The translations under genes and the position numbers were made by a program. This document shows positions 62,852 to 64,000 of a DNA stretch of 64,000 bases, one piece after another. The number at the start of each line of letters is the position of its first letter. Position 1 is the first letter of the stretch. The notes under the pieces are model-generated. The model searched no databases. It was not told the DNA's origin and was given only the letters and a program-made list of their open reading frames with translations. The DNA is from Neostapfia colusana (taxonomy: Eukaryota > Streptophyta > Magnoliopsida > Poales > Poaceae), in assembly GCA_030760725.1 (NCBI GenBank), contig JASWHV010000106.1, positions 124,001 to 188,000 of the forward strand, written 5' to 3'.

Positions 62852-64000
62852 TAGCCTTTGCTTTTCAACCAAAAACGACAATTTTTATCAACACTCGCCG
62901 TAAATTCATTTTTCTCGCCCGTGACTCAAAACTCACTGTAAATTCATTTTCTCTCCTGTGAGGCTTCTTATGTTTGTCAGATACGCGTTATCTGGTCATA
63001 CCTAAATTTTGAAGCATTTCAGAAAAAAATCAAAATTTCAGAACAAAATCCAAAGGGGTTAGCCTTTGCTTTTTACCAAAAACGGCAATTTTCATCAAAA
63101 CTCGTCGTAAATTCATTTTTCTCACCCGTGAAGCTTCTTATCTTTGTCAGATACGTGTTATGTTGTCATACCTAGATTTTGAAGCATTTTAGAAAAAAAT
63201 AAAAATTTCACAAAAAATCCAAAGGGGTTAGCCTTTGTTTTTTTACCAAAAACGACAAGTTCCATCAAAACTCGTTGTAAATTCATTTTTCTCGCATGTG
63301 AAGCTTCTTATCATTGTCAGATTTGCGTTATATTGTCATACCAAAATTTTTAAGCATTTCGGAAAAATCAAAATTTCACAAAAAATCCAAAGTGGTTAGT
63401 CTTTGATTTTTCTCAAAAACAGCAATTTTCATCAAAATTCATCGTAAATTCATTTTTCTCGCCCGTGAAGCTTTTTATGTTTGTCAGTTATGTGTTATAT
63501 AGTCATACCTAAATTTTGAAGCATTTCAGAAAAAAATCGAAATTTCACAAAAAAATCCAAAGGGGTTAGCCTTTGCATTTCTACCAAAAACGACAATTTT
63601 TATCAACACTCGCCGTATATTCATTTTTCTCGCCCGTGAATCAAAACTCAATGTAAATTTATTTTTCTCGCCCATGAGGCTTCTTATCTTTGTCAGATAC
63701 GCGTTATCTTGTCATACCTAAATTTTGAAGCATTTCGGAAAAAAATCAAAATTTCAGAACAAAATCCAAAGGGGTTAGCCTTAGTTTTTTTACCAAAAAT
63801 GACAAGTTCCATCAAAACTCGTCGTAAATTCATTTTTCTCACCCGTGAAGCTTCTTATCTTTGTCATATACGCGTTATATTGTCATACCGAAATTTTGAA
63901 GCATTACGGAAAAAATCAAAATTTCACAAAAAATCCAAAGGGGTTAGCCTTTGCTTTTTCTCAATAACGGCAATTTTCATCAAAATTCATCGTAAATTCA
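62852..64000. repeat. HOR copy 18, partial (m1-m7)
   Basis: m1 ('gtgactcaaaactc'), m2, m3 ('atcattgtcagatttgcg'), m4 ('agttatgtgttatatagtc'), m5 ('caatgtaaatttattt'), m6 ('gcattacgg') and the start of m7 ('ctcaataacggc'). It is cut by the window end in the middle of m7. Confidence 0.85.

Larger units (their letters stand above)
1..64000. repeat. Satellite DNA array with higher-order repeat structure
   Basis: The core CCAAAGGGGTTAGCC recurs every 166-173 or 207-212 bp from the first to the last base, always in the same orientation. I followed it monomer by monomer from 1 to about 25.5 kb and from 59 to 63 kb, and by sampled anchors between. No unrelated sequence, transposon, inversion or gap is seen. 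Both window ends lie inside monomers, so the array continues on both sides. Such arrays are typical of centromeric or pericentromeric heterochromatin; that location is inferred. The family is not recognised. No match to the vertebrate CENP-B box pattern (TTCG, 4 nt, A, 2 nt, CGGG) was found by eye in the consensus. Confidence 0.97.

Noticed and set aside
1..64000. CRISPR array
   Set aside because: The period is 170-210 bp and the whole monomer is repeated. There are no short identical repeats separated by unique spacers, and no cas genes.
1..64000. CENP-B box
   Set aside because: By eye, no monomer has TTCG followed after 4 nt by A and then CGGG, on either strand. The nearest forms ('atttcggaaaa', 'cacccgtgaa') lack the required bases.
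1..64000. Transposable element insertion or target-site duplication
   Set aside because: Monomer spacing stays within 166-173 or 207-212 bp at all monomers measured, and no stretch of unrelated sequence was found at sampled points elsewhere.

Overview
The whole 64 kb window is one uninterrupted block of eukaryotic satellite DNA. I find no protein-coding gene, no rRNA or tRNA gene, no CRISPR array and no transposon. It is AT-rich (roughly one third G+C by eye). About 350 copies of a ~170-bp monomer lie head to tail in one orientation. Array size, monomer length and head-to-tail order suggest a (peri)centromeric or heterochromatic block of a plant or animal chromosome. I do not recognise the satellite family and cannot name the species.

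I set the monomer start at the t of 'tagcc' in the conserved core CCAAAGGGGTTAGCC. There are two lengths: S (166-173 bp) and L (207-212 bp). L equals S plus an internal ~38-bp tandem duplication in the TAAATTCATTTTTCTC part. By the sequence after the core there are four types. A is L, with 'accaaaaacgacaattttcatcaacac'-like sequence. B has 'ttaccaaaaacggcaatttt'. C has 'acaagttccatcaaaactcg' and may be S or L. D has 'tttctcaaaaacggcaattt'. The ancestral order is a tetramer A-B-C-D of ~0.72 kb.

These are organised into a higher-order repeat (HOR) of 21 monomers and ~3.83 kb: ABCD / A-CD / ABCD / AB(C-long)(C)D / AB(C-long)(C)D. I number the monomers m1-m21. The cleanest complete copy is at 59024-62851. 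The window holds 17 HOR copies plus a partial copy at each end. Most copies differ from the 21-mer by gain or loss of whole monomers (11 to 31 per copy).

Layout: 1-3.1 kb has truncated HORs. 3.1-19 kb has diverse HOR variants (16, 24, 25 and 22 monomers). 19-37.3 kb is dominated by an ~8.21-kb tandem duplication of an alternating long/short HOR pair. 37.3-46.4 kb carries a ~4.54-kb tandem duplication whose second copy is full of 1-bp indels. 46.4-59.4 kb has short 15- and 16-monomer HORs in two tandem pairs (periods ~2.90 and ~2.74 kb). 59-62.9 kb is the canonical 21-mer. Several junctions where unequal exchange fused two different monomers can be read directly.

The many open frames of 60-186 codons follow from the monomer having few stops. 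They occur in all frames, shift wherever an A-run changes length, and are not annotated as genes. All statements rest on reading by eye; percent identities were not computed.
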